Positions 1-7,535 of a stretch of 43,371 nucleotides of DNA are shown in pieces (position 1 is the first letter of the stretch; every line of letters begins with the position of its first letter). The position numbers and the translations under genes were made by a program. The stretch comes from an uncultured Bacteroidaceae bacterium (GTDB lineage: Bacteria; Bacteroidota; Bacteroidia; Bacteroidales; Bacteroidaceae). The stretch covers positions 1-43,371 of the forward strand of contig CAJOIE010000015.1 of NCBI GenBank assembly GCA_905234605.1, in the 5' to 3' direction. The notes under the pieces were generated by a model. It worked only from the letters and a program-made list of their open reading frames with translations. It had not been told where the DNA came from and did no database searches.

Positions 1-156
1 GGTGAGGTCGTAGCCGAGGCGCTGGCCGCTGGTCTCCCATACGAACAGCTGCCAGCGCGGCTCGTCGGCAAGGGCTCCGTGCAGCGGAGCGGCAGCGAGC
101 AGCGCGGCGGACAGTAGACGGGCAAGGGGTGACGCATAATAAATCCGCTGAGCCAT
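1..156 (-). CDS. Secreted protein of unknown function, N-terminal part only
   Basis: The first 52 codons of a minus-strand gene that runs off the left edge. The ATG is at 156-154. Translation begins MAQRIYYASPLARLL and continues through an Ala/Leu-rich hydrophobic stretch to an Ala-rich cleavage region, so a Sec signal peptide of about 30 residues is likely. The first mature residues (DEPRWQLFVWETSG, then QRLGYDLT) resemble the start of many Bacteroidales surface proteins that carry a 'W-x-L-V-V-W...G...Y-x-L' segment. That resemblance is recalled, not searched. No function can be given from 52 codons. The leader between this ATG and the promoter-like box at 426-433 contains the structured RNA described separately, so this gene may be its downstream neighbour or share its transcript. 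Confidence 0.6.
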   Translation of the reverse strand, partial: MAQRIYYASPLARLLSAALLAAAPLHGALADEPRWQLFVWETSGQRLGYDLT

Positions 157-237
157 AATCATGTAATATGCCAGAGTTAATGGAATAGGGTGTGAATGCT
201 CGTTTGGGGCGAGGCGGCACTAACTCTAACGGCATAG

Positions 238-420
238 AAAAAAGCGCAGCCTTCATCGTATTCCGCTCAGGCCTGCAACAGCCTTCATAATCTACAGAGA
301 AGTCTGCGCTTGATAGCGCTGACTCCGTTGATTATGAGTGTGTGCTCTCCTTTTTCCAAAGTCGAGGTTGCAGTTCGAGCGGAAAATAGAGCCTATGATG
401 TGTGCATCACCTTGGATGCA
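238..420 (-). ncRNA. Candidate structured RNA (~180 nt), 6S-like rod
   Basis: Reading the minus strand from a TATCTTTG box (426-433), the RNA would start near 420 and end in a U-run at 243-238 just after CTGCGC. Nested complementary segments form one long rod: 377-384 with 261-268 (8 bp), 367-373 with 273-279 (7 bp), 330-337 with 285-292 (8 bp), and the tip 315-319 with 306-310 around a 4-nt loop. A 29-nt unpaired stretch (338-366) lies opposite only about 5 nt. A small 5' hairpin TGCATC/GATGCA sits at 420-403. Length, own promoter, terminal U-run and a rod with one large internal bubble match the architecture of 6S RNA. No sequence-level identity was checked, so 6S is a hypothesis. It could also be a long structured leader of the gene starting at 156. 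Confidence 0.45.
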
Positions 421-425
421 TGTTG

Positions 426-433
426 CAAAGATA
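426..433 (-). promoter_or_regulatory. Bacteroidales -7 box for the structured RNA
   Basis: Minus-strand TATCTTTG, a perfect match to the TAnnTTTG consensus of the Bacteroidetes primary sigma factor. The predicted start is near 420, at the edge of the first hairpin of the candidate RNA. No clear -33 TTTG is seen. Confidence 0.5.
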
Positions 434-485
434 GTCGTTCTTCTTTTCGGGGTTATTGTGCGGCCTGATTATTTGCATAAAAAAA

Positions 486-509
486 GGTAGAGGCTGGTGT
501 ACCTCTACC
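486..509 (-). terminator. Rho-independent terminator of the sigma-factor operon
   Basis: GGTAGAGG (486-493) pairs perfectly with CCTCTACC (502-509) around an 8-nt loop. On the minus strand the stem is followed by a run of seven T (485-479). It lies 22 nt past the stop of the last gene in the sigma-factor operon. Confidence 0.75.
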
Positions 510-531
510 CGTTTTGTTGTGTGGCTGTTCT

Positions 532-987
532 TCAGTGCGGGGCTCCGGTGTGCTCGCGGCGTCGTCCCTGCACGATGCGTCGGTGTATGTCGTCCTCGGC
601 GCGCATGGCGCGGAGTAGCTTGGCGGGCGGCACGGCTTTGAGGAGGCGTTTGTAGTAGTCGTGCTCAAGTTCGGCCATGGCCACTTGTTTCTGCTTGATT
701 GTTAGGATGAGTGTGGATAGCTCGGCATCTGTGTCGGGCTGTTGCTGTTTGAGCTGGTGTATCTCTTGTCCGAGTGTGCGTTGCTGCTCGCGCATCTCGT
801 TGTAGATGCGGAAGAAGGCGTCGGCTTCTTCGGCGGTGAAGTCGGCCTGGCGTGTCAGTTCCTGGCGTATCTTGTGCTGGAACTCTCGCGGCTGCATGGT
901 GGGGCGGTGGCTGGGCTGCGGCTGTGCGAGGGTGCTGGCGGCGGTGAGTGTGATGATGGCTATTGTGGCTATGTGGCGTAGTGTCAT
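532..987 (-). CDS. Small periplasmic helical protein, last gene of sigma-factor operon
   Basis: 151 residues. Residues 1-21 (MTLRHIATIAIITL to Leu-Ala-Gln) are a Sec signal peptide. The mature part is almost entirely charged and helical, with Gln/Glu-rich heptad-like stretches around residues 45-110 (REQQRTLGQEIHQLKQQQ) that suggest a coiled coil or helical hairpin. Size and composition resemble Spy/CpxP-like and Bacteroidales 'sensor of extracytoplasmic stress' proteins that sit beside ECF sigma genes, but no LTxxQ motif is seen. It is the third gene after an ECF sigma factor (1433-1981) and a one-TM anti-sigma-like protein (1023-1379). A role in sensing or buffering envelope stress is inferred from context only. 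Confidence 0.75.
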   Translation of the reverse strand: MTLRHIATIAIITLTAASTLAQPQPSHRPTMQPREFQHKIRQELTRQADFTAEEADAFFRIYNEMREQQRTLGQEIHQLKQQQPDTDAELSTLILTIKQKQVAMAELEHDYYKRLLKAVPPAKLLRAMRAEDDIHRRIVQGRRREHTGAPH

Positions 988-1022
988 GGTGTGTGGTTGC
1001 TGTTTGCCTGCTGGTGGGTTGG

Positions 1023-1379
1023 TCAGTAGGCTTCGGTGAGGTAGTAGGCTATCTGCTGGTTTCCAATCATCTCGCAGTCGAAGAGTGTGTTGAGGTCTTC
1101 GTCGGTGAGATATTCTTCGGTGTTGCTGTCGGTGTTTTGGTTGGCAGCTGTGTTGTTGGTGTAGAGGTATGTGGCTGTCGTGGCCACGATGCCTGTCAGT
1201 ATGGCGGCGGCTGCGTAGTGGCTGATGCGGCGCAGCAGTGTCGGTCGCGGCCGTGGCTGTGCCTGCTCGCGTGGCTGCATGTGTCCTTCGGCTTGCATGC
1301 GGTCGAGTAGGTGTGGGGTGAAGGTCTCGAAGTAGCCTTCTGGCACACGGAAGGGGTTGCTGTTAGGTGTTTGCTGCAT
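1023..1379 (-). CDS. Anti-sigma-like single-pass membrane protein
   Basis: 118 residues. The N-terminus carries NPFRVPEGYFETF (residues 8-20), a motif common in Bacteroidetes proteins encoded just downstream of ECF sigma factors. A Pro/Arg/Gln-rich cytoplasmic stretch follows, then one transmembrane segment at about residues 52-74 and a short acidic periplasmic tail. This is the layout of a membrane anti-sigma factor, with an N-terminal sigma-binding segment inside and a small sensor outside. It is encoded 53 nt after the sigma gene and 35 nt before the periplasmic protein gene. The anti-sigma role is inferred from layout and context; no zinc-binding ZAS motif (HxxxCxxC) is present. Confidence 0.75.
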   Translation of the reverse strand: MQQTPNSNPFRVPEGYFETFTPHLLDRMQAEGHMQPREQAQPRPRPTLLRRISHYAAAAILTGIVATTATYLYTNNTAANQNTDSNTEEYLTDEDLNTLFDCEMIGNQQIAYYLTEAY

Positions 1380-1432
1380 AGCTCTGTGTTGGGTTTTGTC
1401 TATGCTTTAGACATGTCGGCGGGTTGGTTGGT

Positions 1433-1981
1433 TTAATCGTGTGAGTTGAAAAAGGCTGTTATTTTGTGCACGGCGAGGTGGTAGGATGCCTTGAGGGCTC
1501 CTATGCTGATGCCGAGGGCTTGGCTGATGTCTTCGTAGTGTTGGTGGCCGAAGTAGCGCAGGTTGAACACTTCGCGCTGCCTGTCGGGCAGTGTGGCTAT
1601 GGCTTGCTGTAGCTGTAGCTCGGTCTCGTCGCCGTCGAAGTAGGGGTCGGCGGCGAGGCTGGCGGCGAGGGCTTGTGCGTTGTCGTCGTCGATGGAGAGC
1701 ATGGCGCGTTGCTGTTCGAGGTGGTTGATGGTCTCGTTGTGTGCTATGCGGTACAGCCACGACGATGGCTGTGCGTCGCCCCTGAAGGTGTCGAGTGCTG
1801 TCCATGCCTTGATGAAGGTGTTCTGGAGTATGTCGTCGGCATCGTCGTGTGAGAGCACCATGCGGCGTATCTGCCAGTAGAGCTTTTCTTTGTGTTGCTC
1901 CACGAGCTGTGTGAATGCAGCTGTGCGTTGTGCTGGGTCTTGCAGCTGCCGTGTGATGTCGTTGGTGCTGTTGCTGCTCAT
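1433..1981 (-). CDS. ECF-family RNA polymerase sigma factor
   Basis: 182 residues from the ATG at 1981. A longer reading frame extends into the tRNA-Leu gene and is rejected. Region 2 spans about residues 22-90, with DADDILQNTFIKAW (promoter melting and -10 recognition helix). Region 4 spans about 125-178, with ATLPDRQREVFNLRYFG and the helix-turn-helix YEDISQALGISIGALKASY. Sigma 1.1 and region 3 are absent, as expected for ECF factors. GGAG lies about 10 nt before the ATG. The operon continues into the anti-sigma-like and periplasmic genes and ends at the hairpin at 486-509. It lies just downstream of a tRNA cluster on the same strand and may be partly read through from it. Confidence 0.92.
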   Translation of the reverse strand: MSSNSTNDITRQLQDPAQRTAAFTQLVEQHKEKLYWQIRRMVLSHDDADDILQNTFIKAWTALDTFRGDAQPSSWLYRIAHNETINHLEQQRAMLSIDDDNAQALAASLAADPYFDGDETELQLQQAIATLPDRQREVFNLRYFGHQHYEDISQALGISIGALKASYHLAVHKITAFFNSHD

Positions 1982-2125
1982 GTGGCAGTGTGCTCCGCTG
2001 TGTATGTTGTGTGCATGTATATGGCAAAGGGGATTGACTCGGACTTCTTGTGCTCTGCGCTGACGTGGCTGTTGCCGTGTCGTGCTGTGCGCTTTGCTGT
2101 TACTGACTATGCTGTCCGTGCGTGC

Positions 2126-2212
2126 TGGTGAAGAGAAGGAGACTCGAACTCCCACGTCACAATTGACACTACCCCCTCAAAGTAGCGCGTCTACCAATTC
2201 CGCCATCTCTCC
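2126..2212 (-). tRNA. tRNA-Leu (anticodon GAG)
   Basis: The minus strand folds into a class II tRNA: acceptor GGAGAGA (2212-2206) with TCTCTTC, D-arm GGCGGAATTGGTAGACGC, anticodon loop TTGAGGG giving GAG, a long variable arm, and T-arm GGGAG-TTCGAGT-CTCCT. Discriminator A is at 2129 and CCA is encoded at 2128-2126. It decodes CUC and CUU. It is the last tRNA of a three-gene cluster. Confidence 0.95.
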
Positions 2213-2260
2213 ATTGTGTGGTGTGCTGCTGTGCCGCGGCTGCTTATCTTGGCGGCTCAG

Positions 2261-2341
2261 TGCCCAGAACAGGACTCGAACCTGCACGTCTCTCAACACT
2301 CGCACCTGAAACGAGCGCGTCTACCATTCCGCCACCTGGGC
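2261..2341 (-). tRNA. tRNA-Leu (anticodon CAG)
   Basis: Acceptor GCCCAGG (2341-2335) pairs with TCTGGGC. The anticodon loop TTCAGGT gives CAG. A long variable arm and T-loop TTCGAGT confirm the leucine class. Discriminator A is at 2261 and is followed by CTG, so CCA is not encoded, unlike the neighbouring tRNA-Leu(GAG). It decodes CUG, a frequent codon in this GC-rich genome. Confidence 0.95.
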
Positions 2342-2419
2342 AGGCTCTGAAGGATAAGCTTTTGCACGGCGCATGCAACTGTGCTGCCTTAGTGGTGTGG
2401 GCTTTGGGCTGTCGGTGTG

Positions 2420-2492
<73 letters not shown>

Positions 2493-2576
2493 GGCCGCTG
2501 ACCGCTAAGGGCTGCTGTGCATGGATGCTTTGTCAGTAAGTCAAGATGTCTGTGGTCAATCCCCTGATTGCGGATG

Positions 2577-2584
2577 CAAAGGTA
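2577..2584 (-). promoter_or_regulatory. -7 box of the tRNA cluster
   Basis: Minus-strand TACCTTTG matches TAnnTTTG and lies 85 nt upstream of tRNA-Gly. The span 2493-2652 between this cluster and nspC holds no gene. Confidence 0.5.
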
Positions 2585-2652
2585 GGTGTTTTGGCGGTAT
2601 GTGCAAGGGGCTTGTGGTTTTTTTTTGCTGTGGTCGCGGTTTTTGGCTGTTT

Positions 2653-3807
2653 TCAGTCCATGCGGTCGCGATAGTCGGCGTAGGTGTAGCGGCGCAGCTC
2701 CTGGATGGTGCCGTCGGTGTGGCGCAGTGCTATTGATGGGTGGTGCACGCCGTTGAAGGTGGTTGTCTTGACGGTGGTGTAGTGGAGCATATCTTCGAAG
2801 ACGATGGTGTCGCCCACGTTCAGCGGCTCGCGGAAGAGCCATGTGCCCATGTAGTCGCCTGAGAGGCATGAGTTGCCTCCGAGGCGGTAGGCGCAGGTGT
2901 GGGTGGCTGAGGGGTGGTGGTCGTCGCGCAGCAGTGCTCCGCGCACGGCGGGATGGTAGGGCATCTCGAGGCAGTCGGGCATGTGGCAGGTGAAACTCAC
3001 GTCGAGTATGGCTGTCTGGATGCCGTGGTTGCTGACGATGTCGACGACGCTGGCCACGAGCTCGCCTGTCTGCCAGGCGAAGGCTGAGCCGGGCTCGAGT
3101 ATGAGGTGTATGGCGGGATGACGCTTCTGGAAGGCGCGCAGGGTGCTGACGAGCAGGTCGGTGTCGTAGCCCTCGCGCGTGATGAGGTGGCCTCCGCCGA
3201 GGTTGAGCCAGCTGACTTGGCTGAGCCATGGCGCGAAGCGCTCCTCGACACGGTGCAGGGTGCGGGCCAGGGTGTCTGCACCGTTCTCGCACAGACAGTG
3301 CACGTGCAGGCCGCTCACCCTGCATGGTAGTTGCGTGGGGAGTGCGTCGGCCAGCACGCCGAAGCGTGAGCCCGGTGCGCAGGGGTTGTAGAGCTCGGTG
3401 GTTATCTCGCTGTACTCGGGGTTGATGCGCAGGCCTGTCTTGATGTTGTGGTGCGAGGCATCGGCGTTCCAGGCTTCGATGGCGGGGGCGAAGCGTTGCA
3501 GCTGCGTGAGCGAGTTGAAGGTGATGTGCGACGATGAGCGCATCACCTCGCCGAAGTCGGCCTCGGTGTAGGCGGGGCTGTAGGTGTGGGCCAGCGAGCC
3601 GAACTCCTCGCGTGCCAGGCGTGCCTCATCGGCCGAGCTGGCTGTGGTGTGGCTGATGTACTCGCGGAAGATGGGGAAGGTGCGCCACAGGGCGTAGGCC
3701 TTGAAGGCGAGGATGATCTCGGCTCCGCTGCGCTCGGCAGTGCGGCGTATGAGGGCGAGGTTGCGGCGCAGGCGTGTCTCGTCGAGCAGGTAGTATGGTG
3801 TGTGCAT
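2653..3807 (-). CDS. nspC: Carboxynorspermidine decarboxylase
   Basis: 384 residues. It is a PLP-dependent fold-III decarboxylase (alanine-racemase-like TIM barrel plus beta domain) that converts carboxynorspermidine or carboxyspermidine to norspermidine or spermidine in the cytoplasm. The PLP lysine is expected to be K36 in LAFKAYALW. NLGGGH near residue 200 is the glycine-rich phosphate-binding loop, and the C-terminal CLSGDYMG holds the catalytic Cys/Asp region of the second subunit. Length matches NspC, and the short N-terminus separates it from longer DAP decarboxylases (LysA). The usual partner, carboxynorspermidine dehydrogenase, is not adjacent here. It likely has its own promoter (box at 3870-3877). 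Agmatine-to-putrescine genes lie at 33.2-35.2 kb. Confidence 0.92.
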   Translation of the reverse strand: MHTPYYLLDETRLRRNLALIRRTAERSGAEIILAFKAYALWRTFPIFREYISHTTASSADEARLAREEFGSLAHTYSPAYTEADFGEVMRSSSHITFNSLTQLQRFAPAIEAWNADASHHNIKTGLRINPEYSEITTELYNPCAPGSRFGVLADALPTQLPCRVSGLHVHCLCENGADTLARTLHRVEERFAPWLSQVSWLNLGGGHLITREGYDTDLLVSTLRAFQKRHPAIHLILEPGSAFAWQTGELVASVVDIVSNHGIQTAILDVSFTCHMPDCLEMPYHPAVRGALLRDDHHPSATHTCAYRLGGNSCLSGDYMGTWLFREPLNVGDTIVFEDMLHYTTVKTTTFNGVHHPSIALRHTDGTIQELRRYTYADYRDRMD

Positions 3808-3819
3808 GTAGGATTGGGA

Positions 3820-3851
3820 GTGAAGGGTGTGGAGTGGGGGCGTGAAGGATG
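3820..3851. repeat. Two short repeats 22 nt apart (possible remnant array)
   Basis: GTGAAGGGTG (3820-3829) and GTGAAGGATG (3842-3851) lie exactly 22 nt apart in the nspC leader. Spacing and core resemble the GTGCAKGGTG arrays elsewhere in the window, so this may be a degraded member. With only two copies, chance is possible. Confidence 0.3.
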
Positions 3852-3869
3852 ATGTGCTCCTTGCTCTGA

Positions 3870-3877
3870 CAAAGGTA
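3870..3877 (-). promoter_or_regulatory. -7 box upstream of nspC
   Basis: Minus-strand TACCTTTG matches TAnnTTTG, 63 nt before the nspC start, in the 102-nt gap after the GH25 gene. Confidence 0.5.
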
Positions 3878-3909
3878 AGCTATATTCTTCAGTCCTCGCT
3901 CCTCGCCGT

Positions 3910-4800
3910 TCACTCTTTCAGCGTCAGCTCTTGCAGCTCGGCTGGGGTGCCGTTGAAGATGTCGAGGTCCACGTGGCCGCGAATGCCTGCCATGTTGCCC
4001 ACGTCGGTGTACTGCCAGAAGGCCCATGTGCCGTCGTAGCTGGGCCGCTGCACGTAGTAGTGTGCAATCCAGTATGGGTAGGGCGTGAAGCGTGCGTCGT
4101 TGAGGTGGCGGTGCTTGAAGCTGGCTCCGGTGTAGAGTATCGGCGGTGCGCCGTAGTATTGCTCCACGATGCGCAGCCATGTGATGACGGCTGCCTGCAG
4201 CTCGCCCTCTGAGAGGTGGCCTCGTTTCTCCACGTCGAGCACTGGCGGCAGGTCGCCTGCCAGCAGGCCGGCATGGCGGATGAAGTGCTGTGCCTGACGG
4301 CGTGCGTCGCTGTCGGGGTTGAAGAAGTGGTAGGCTCCGCACACGAGGCCGTGCTCATGGGCCTGCCGGAGGTTGGCTGCATAGTGTTCATCGACGAGGT
4401 CGGTGCCCTCGGTGGCCTTCATGAATACGAAGCTGAGGGGTTGCCCGTCGACGTCGGCGGCGGGAAGCGCGTCCCAGTCGATGGTGCCTTGATGATGGCT
4501 GATGTCTATGCCGCGCACCTCGAAGCCTTCGGGGCTGCGATGCTCGCCGAAGATGCCTTGCCACGGCAGTGAGAAGGGTGCAACGATGAACTTGTTGAGC
4601 AGCACCACATAGATGGCCAGTGCCGCGGCTATGCCTGCTGCATAGCCCCACACGGGCACTCGGCGCCACCACGGACGCTGCTTGTGCCGGCGCGGGTGCT
4701 TGCCGGCATGGCGGCGTGGCTGCCTGCGGGTGCCGGTCCTGGTGGTGCCCGAAGGTGTGGCAATGGAAGCGCGCGGCTTCGCTGCCTGGCTCTCGCGCAT
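3910..4800 (-). CDS. Membrane-anchored GH25 lysozyme-like muramidase
   Basis: 296 residues from the ATG at 4800, chosen because longer in-frame starts overlap pfp. Residues 1-48 are a very basic cytoplasmic tail (many Arg/Lys/His), residues 50-70 a transmembrane segment, and residues from about 95 a glycoside hydrolase family 25 domain. Catalytic-type residues are visible: D99 in GIDISHHQG and D189/E191 in PPVLDVEK. GAYHFF, WIAHYY and the C-terminal WQYTD are typical GH25 strand motifs. GH25 enzymes cut the MurNAc-GlcNAc beta-1,4 bond of peptidoglycan. The layout suggests an inner-membrane enzyme facing the periplasm, for cell-wall remodelling rather than phage lysis. It starts 49 nt after pfp and is probably co-transcribed. 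Confidence 0.88.
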   Translation of the reverse strand: MRESQAAKPRASIATPSGTTRTGTRRQPRRHAGKHPRRHKQRPWWRRVPVWGYAAGIAAALAIYVVLLNKFIVAPFSLPWQGIFGEHRSPEGFEVRGIDISHHQGTIDWDALPAADVDGQPLSFVFMKATEGTDLVDEHYAANLRQAHEHGLVCGAYHFFNPDSDARRQAQHFIRHAGLLAGDLPPVLDVEKRGHLSEGELQAAVITWLRIVEQYYGAPPILYTGASFKHRHLNDARFTPYPYWIAHYYVQRPSYDGTWAFWQYTDVGNMAGIRGHVDLDIFNGTPAELQELTLKE

Positions 4801-4849
4801 GGCGGGGCGTGGCGATGAAGTCGCGCGCTGACGTGGTGTGCGTATGTGG

Positions 4850-6502
4850 TTATCGGGCTTGTTCAAGCTGGAGGGTCTTGGTGCTCTGGTCGCACACTTC
4901 GGTGGGGCCGAAGTACTGGATGGGACCTGGATAGACATAGCTTGTGGCCTGGGCCCACTCGTCGCGGTGTGCGGCGAAGTAGCGGAAGGGTGCTCCGTCG
5001 AGCTCCACGAGTGCCTTGCGGATGACGGGCTTGTCGGCACCGTTGCGGCGCTCTATGTTCATCATCATGGTGATGGGCACGCCGCCGGCCACCCATTCGG
5101 CGGCAGGGGCCGTGGTGTTGCGTATGATGCTCATGTAGCCCGTCTTGCCTGCTGCGATGAGGCGGCTGGCGTTGAAGCCGAGGCTGTAGCAGTAGTCGGC
5201 ATCGTAGTTGGAGGGAGCGGCGCAGCGGCCTTCGTAGCCGAAGAAGTGGTGCTGTGTGCTGAACTTGCCATCGTACTTGCCGGCCTGCTTCCACTCTGCG
5301 AGGCGCTTGGCCACCATGCGGGAGAGCAGCTTCTCGGTCTCAATGAGGCTCACCTGCACGTTGCCGTGGGGGTCGCGGTCGAGGCACAGCTGTCGTGCCA
5401 CGTCCTCGGGCAGGCTCTTGAGCACGGCGAGGTTGTCCTTGGCGATGTGGCTCTCCACGAAGGCTATCTGCTCTTCTGCACCGGCAAACTCGCGGGGCTC
5501 GCCCGTGGCGGGGTCGGTGAGCACTTCGTTGAGCTCCTTGATGAGCTTCTTGATGGCGGGGATGAACTCGATGAGGCCCTCGGGGATGAGCACCGTGCCG
5601 TAGTTGTCGCCCTTGGCAGCGCGTGCAGCCACGATGGTGGCAATGTAGTTGACCACGTCGTCGAGGCTCTGCTCCTTGGCTTCCACCTCCTCGCTCACGA
5701 GGCAGATGTTGGGCTGTGTCTGCAAGGCGCACTCCAGGGCAATGTGGCTCGCGCTGCGACCCATGAGCTTGATGAAGTGCCAGTACTTGCGTGCCGAGTT
5801 GCAGTCGCGCTGTATGTTGCCGATGAGCTCCGAGTAGGTCTTGCAGGCGGTGTCGAAGCCGAAGCTGGTCTCTATCTGTTCGTTCTTGAGGTCGCCGTCG
5901 ATGGTCTTGGGACAACCTATCACCTGCACGCCATACTTCTTGGCGGCATAGTACTCGGCCAGGACGCAGGCGTTGGTGTTGGAGTCGTCGCCGCCGATGA
6001 TGACGAGAGCCTTGATGTTGAGCTCGCGCAGTATCTCGATGCCTTTCTCGAACTGTTCTTCCTTCTCGAGCTTGGTGCGGCCGGAGCCGATGATGTCGAA
6101 GCCGCCGGTGTTGCGGTACTCATCGATGATGTCGGCCGTGAGCTCCATGTAGTTGTGGTCCACCAAGCCGCCGGGGCCGAGGATGAAGCCATAGAGCTTG
6201 CTCGCAGGGTTGATGCTCTTCACGCCGTCGAAGAGGCCGCTGATGACGTTGTGTCCGCCGGGAGCCTGGCCGCCGCTTAGGATGACACCCACGTTGACGG
6301 CGGGCTGTTGCGTGGTGGCTGCCGATGCCTCGAACTCTATCACGGGCAGGCCGTAGGTGTTGGGGAACAGCTGCTTGATTTTCTCCTGGTCGCCCACACT
6401 CTGTGTGGCTGCGCCCTCTTTGGCCACCACGGGGCCTTGCAGAGCCTTGGGCAGCTTGGGCTGATAGGCTGCACGGGCAATTTGAAGTGCACTCTTTGTC
6501 AT
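4850..6502 (-). CDS. pfp: Diphosphate-fructose-6-phosphate 1-phosphotransferase (PPi-PFK)
   Basis: 550 residues from the ATG at 6502 (MTKSALQIARAAYQP). It phosphorylates fructose-6-phosphate with pyrophosphate, reversibly, in glycolysis. Length of about 550 matches the long clade of PPi-PFKs found in Bacteroidales. SGGQAPGGHN (about residues 80-90) is the phosphate-binding loop. IIGGDDSNTNA carries GGDDS, where Asp instead of Gly after GGD marks PPi rather than ATP use. PKTIDGDL is the catalytic TIDxD-type loop, and LMGRSASHIALE is the MGR substrate-binding motif. A TAATTTTG box lies about 80 nt upstream. The gene is followed by the GH25 gene. Confidence 0.95.
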   Translation of the reverse strand: MTKSALQIARAAYQPKLPKALQGPVVAKEGAATQSVGDQEKIKQLFPNTYGLPVIEFEASAATTQQPAVNVGVILSGGQAPGGHNVISGLFDGVKSINPASKLYGFILGPGGLVDHNYMELTADIIDEYRNTGGFDIIGSGRTKLEKEEQFEKGIEILRELNIKALVIIGGDDSNTNACVLAEYYAAKKYGVQVIGCPKTIDGDLKNEQIETSFGFDTACKTYSELIGNIQRDCNSARKYWHFIKLMGRSASHIALECALQTQPNICLVSEEVEAKEQSLDDVVNYIATIVAARAAKGDNYGTVLIPEGLIEFIPAIKKLIKELNEVLTDPATGEPREFAGAEEQIAFVESHIAKDNLAVLKSLPEDVARQLCLDRDPHGNVQVSLIETEKLLSRMVAKRLAEWKQAGKYDGKFSTQHHFFGYEGRCAAPSNYDADYCYSLGFNASRLIAAGKTGYMSIIRNTTAPAAEWVAGGVPITMMMNIERRNGADKPVIRKALVELDGAPFRYFAAHRDEWAQATSYVYPGPIQYFGPTEVCDQSTKTLQLEQAR

Positions 6503-6583
6503 GTGTATATAATATATTAAAGGTGTAACTGTGCGGTGGAAGCGCATTGTGGGCACAGTGCCGGTGCACGGCTCAGTGCGTTG

Positions 6584-6591
6584 CAAAATTA
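6584..6591 (-). promoter_or_regulatory. -7 box upstream of pfp
   Basis: Minus-strand TAATTTTG matches TAnnTTTG and overlaps the stop of the EamA gene. The predicted leader is about 75 nt. Confidence 0.5.
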
Positions 6592-7518
6592 GCCCAATGC
6601 CCGTAACGAGCCAAGCAAACGTTTCACTTTCTTGCCTGCCACGAGCAGTGTCACGGCAGCAAGCACGATGGCGATGCCCATGGCAAGGCGTGGGGTGAGT
6701 GTCTCGTGGAAGACGCCGATGCCTATGGCCAGGGCGGTGATGGGCTCAAGTGCTCCGAGTATGGCTGCCGGTGTGGAGCCGATATAGTGGATGCTCAGGT
6801 TCATGGTGACTAATGACACTATGGTGGGGAACAGTGCCAGGGCCACGAGATTGAGCCAGAGCCATGTCTCGGTGGGTGTCTGGAGGTTGAAGTGCACGGT
6901 GGCGGTGGCTGTGTCGATACTGGTCAGGCGCACGAAGTAGAGCGACGAGCCGAAGAGCAGGGCATAGAAGGTGAGTTTCTGCGACGGTATGTGCTGTAGG
7001 GCGGAGCGGCTTACGCCCACGATGTAGAGGGCATAGGCCAGCGACGATGAGAGCACGAGGGCAATGCCGATGGCCGACAGCGGTGCTCCGGGCTTGCCGC
7101 GGTAGAGCAGGGCGATGCCTGCAAAGGCCATGACGATGCACAGCCATGTCTGCCGCGTGGCGCGCTCGCCGAAGGCCAGCCACATGATGAGTGCCACGAG
7201 CACGGGGTACATGAAGAGTATGGTCGAGGCTATGCCGGCATCCATGTGCTGGTATGAGAGGAAGAGCAACAGCGACGAGGCGCTGAAGAGCAGCCCCATC
7301 ACTGCCAGCGGCACCACTTGTTGCCGCGTGATGCGCAGGCTGCGGCCTTGGGCTGGCATCATGCCGCCGAGCATCACTATGGCCAGCACGTAGCGGTAGA
7401 AGAGCATGCTGTCGGCTGTCATGCCGTCGGCATAGAGGGGCAGGGCGAAGAGCGGGTTCAGTCCGTAGCTGGCGGCGGCTATCGAGCCGAGTGTCACTCC
7501 CTTGACGCGGGTGTTCAT
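6589..7518 (-). CDS. EamA/DMT-superfamily transporter
   Basis: 309 residues from the ATG at 7518 (MNTRVKGVTLGS). A longer in-frame start overlaps the M64 gene and is rejected. About ten hydrophobic segments are seen in two homologous halves, each about 140 residues, the normal EamA layout. FYRYVLAIVMLGG in the first half and ILGALEPITALAIG in the second are typical family motifs; the latter (A-x-L-E-P) is the signature of the second repeat. The protein ends in a basic tail (GKKVKRLLGSL). The family exports metabolites such as amino acids or nucleotides; substrate is not predictable here. It starts 17 nt after the M64 peptidase gene. Confidence 0.88.
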   Translation of the reverse strand: MNTRVKGVTLGSIAAASYGLNPLFALPLYADGMTADSMLFYRYVLAIVMLGGMMPAQGRSLRITRQQVVPLAVMGLLFSASSLLLFLSYQHMDAGIASTILFMYPVLVALIMWLAFGERATRQTWLCIVMAFAGIALLYRGKPGAPLSAIGIALVLSSSLAYALYIVGVSRSALQHIPSQKLTFYALLFGSSLYFVRLTSIDTATATVHFNLQTPTETWLWLNLVALALFPTIVSLVTMNLSIHYIGSTPAAILGALEPITALAIGIGVFHETLTPRLAMGIAIVLAAVTLLVAGKKVKRLLGSLRALG

Positions 7519-7535
7519 GGCTGGCGGTTCTTTTG

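Noticed and set aside
4838..6280. 480-residue plus-strand open frame opposite pfp
   Set aside because: It is antisense to a clear PPi-PFK; its Val/Gly/His-rich composition is a by-product of GC-rich coding on the other strand.
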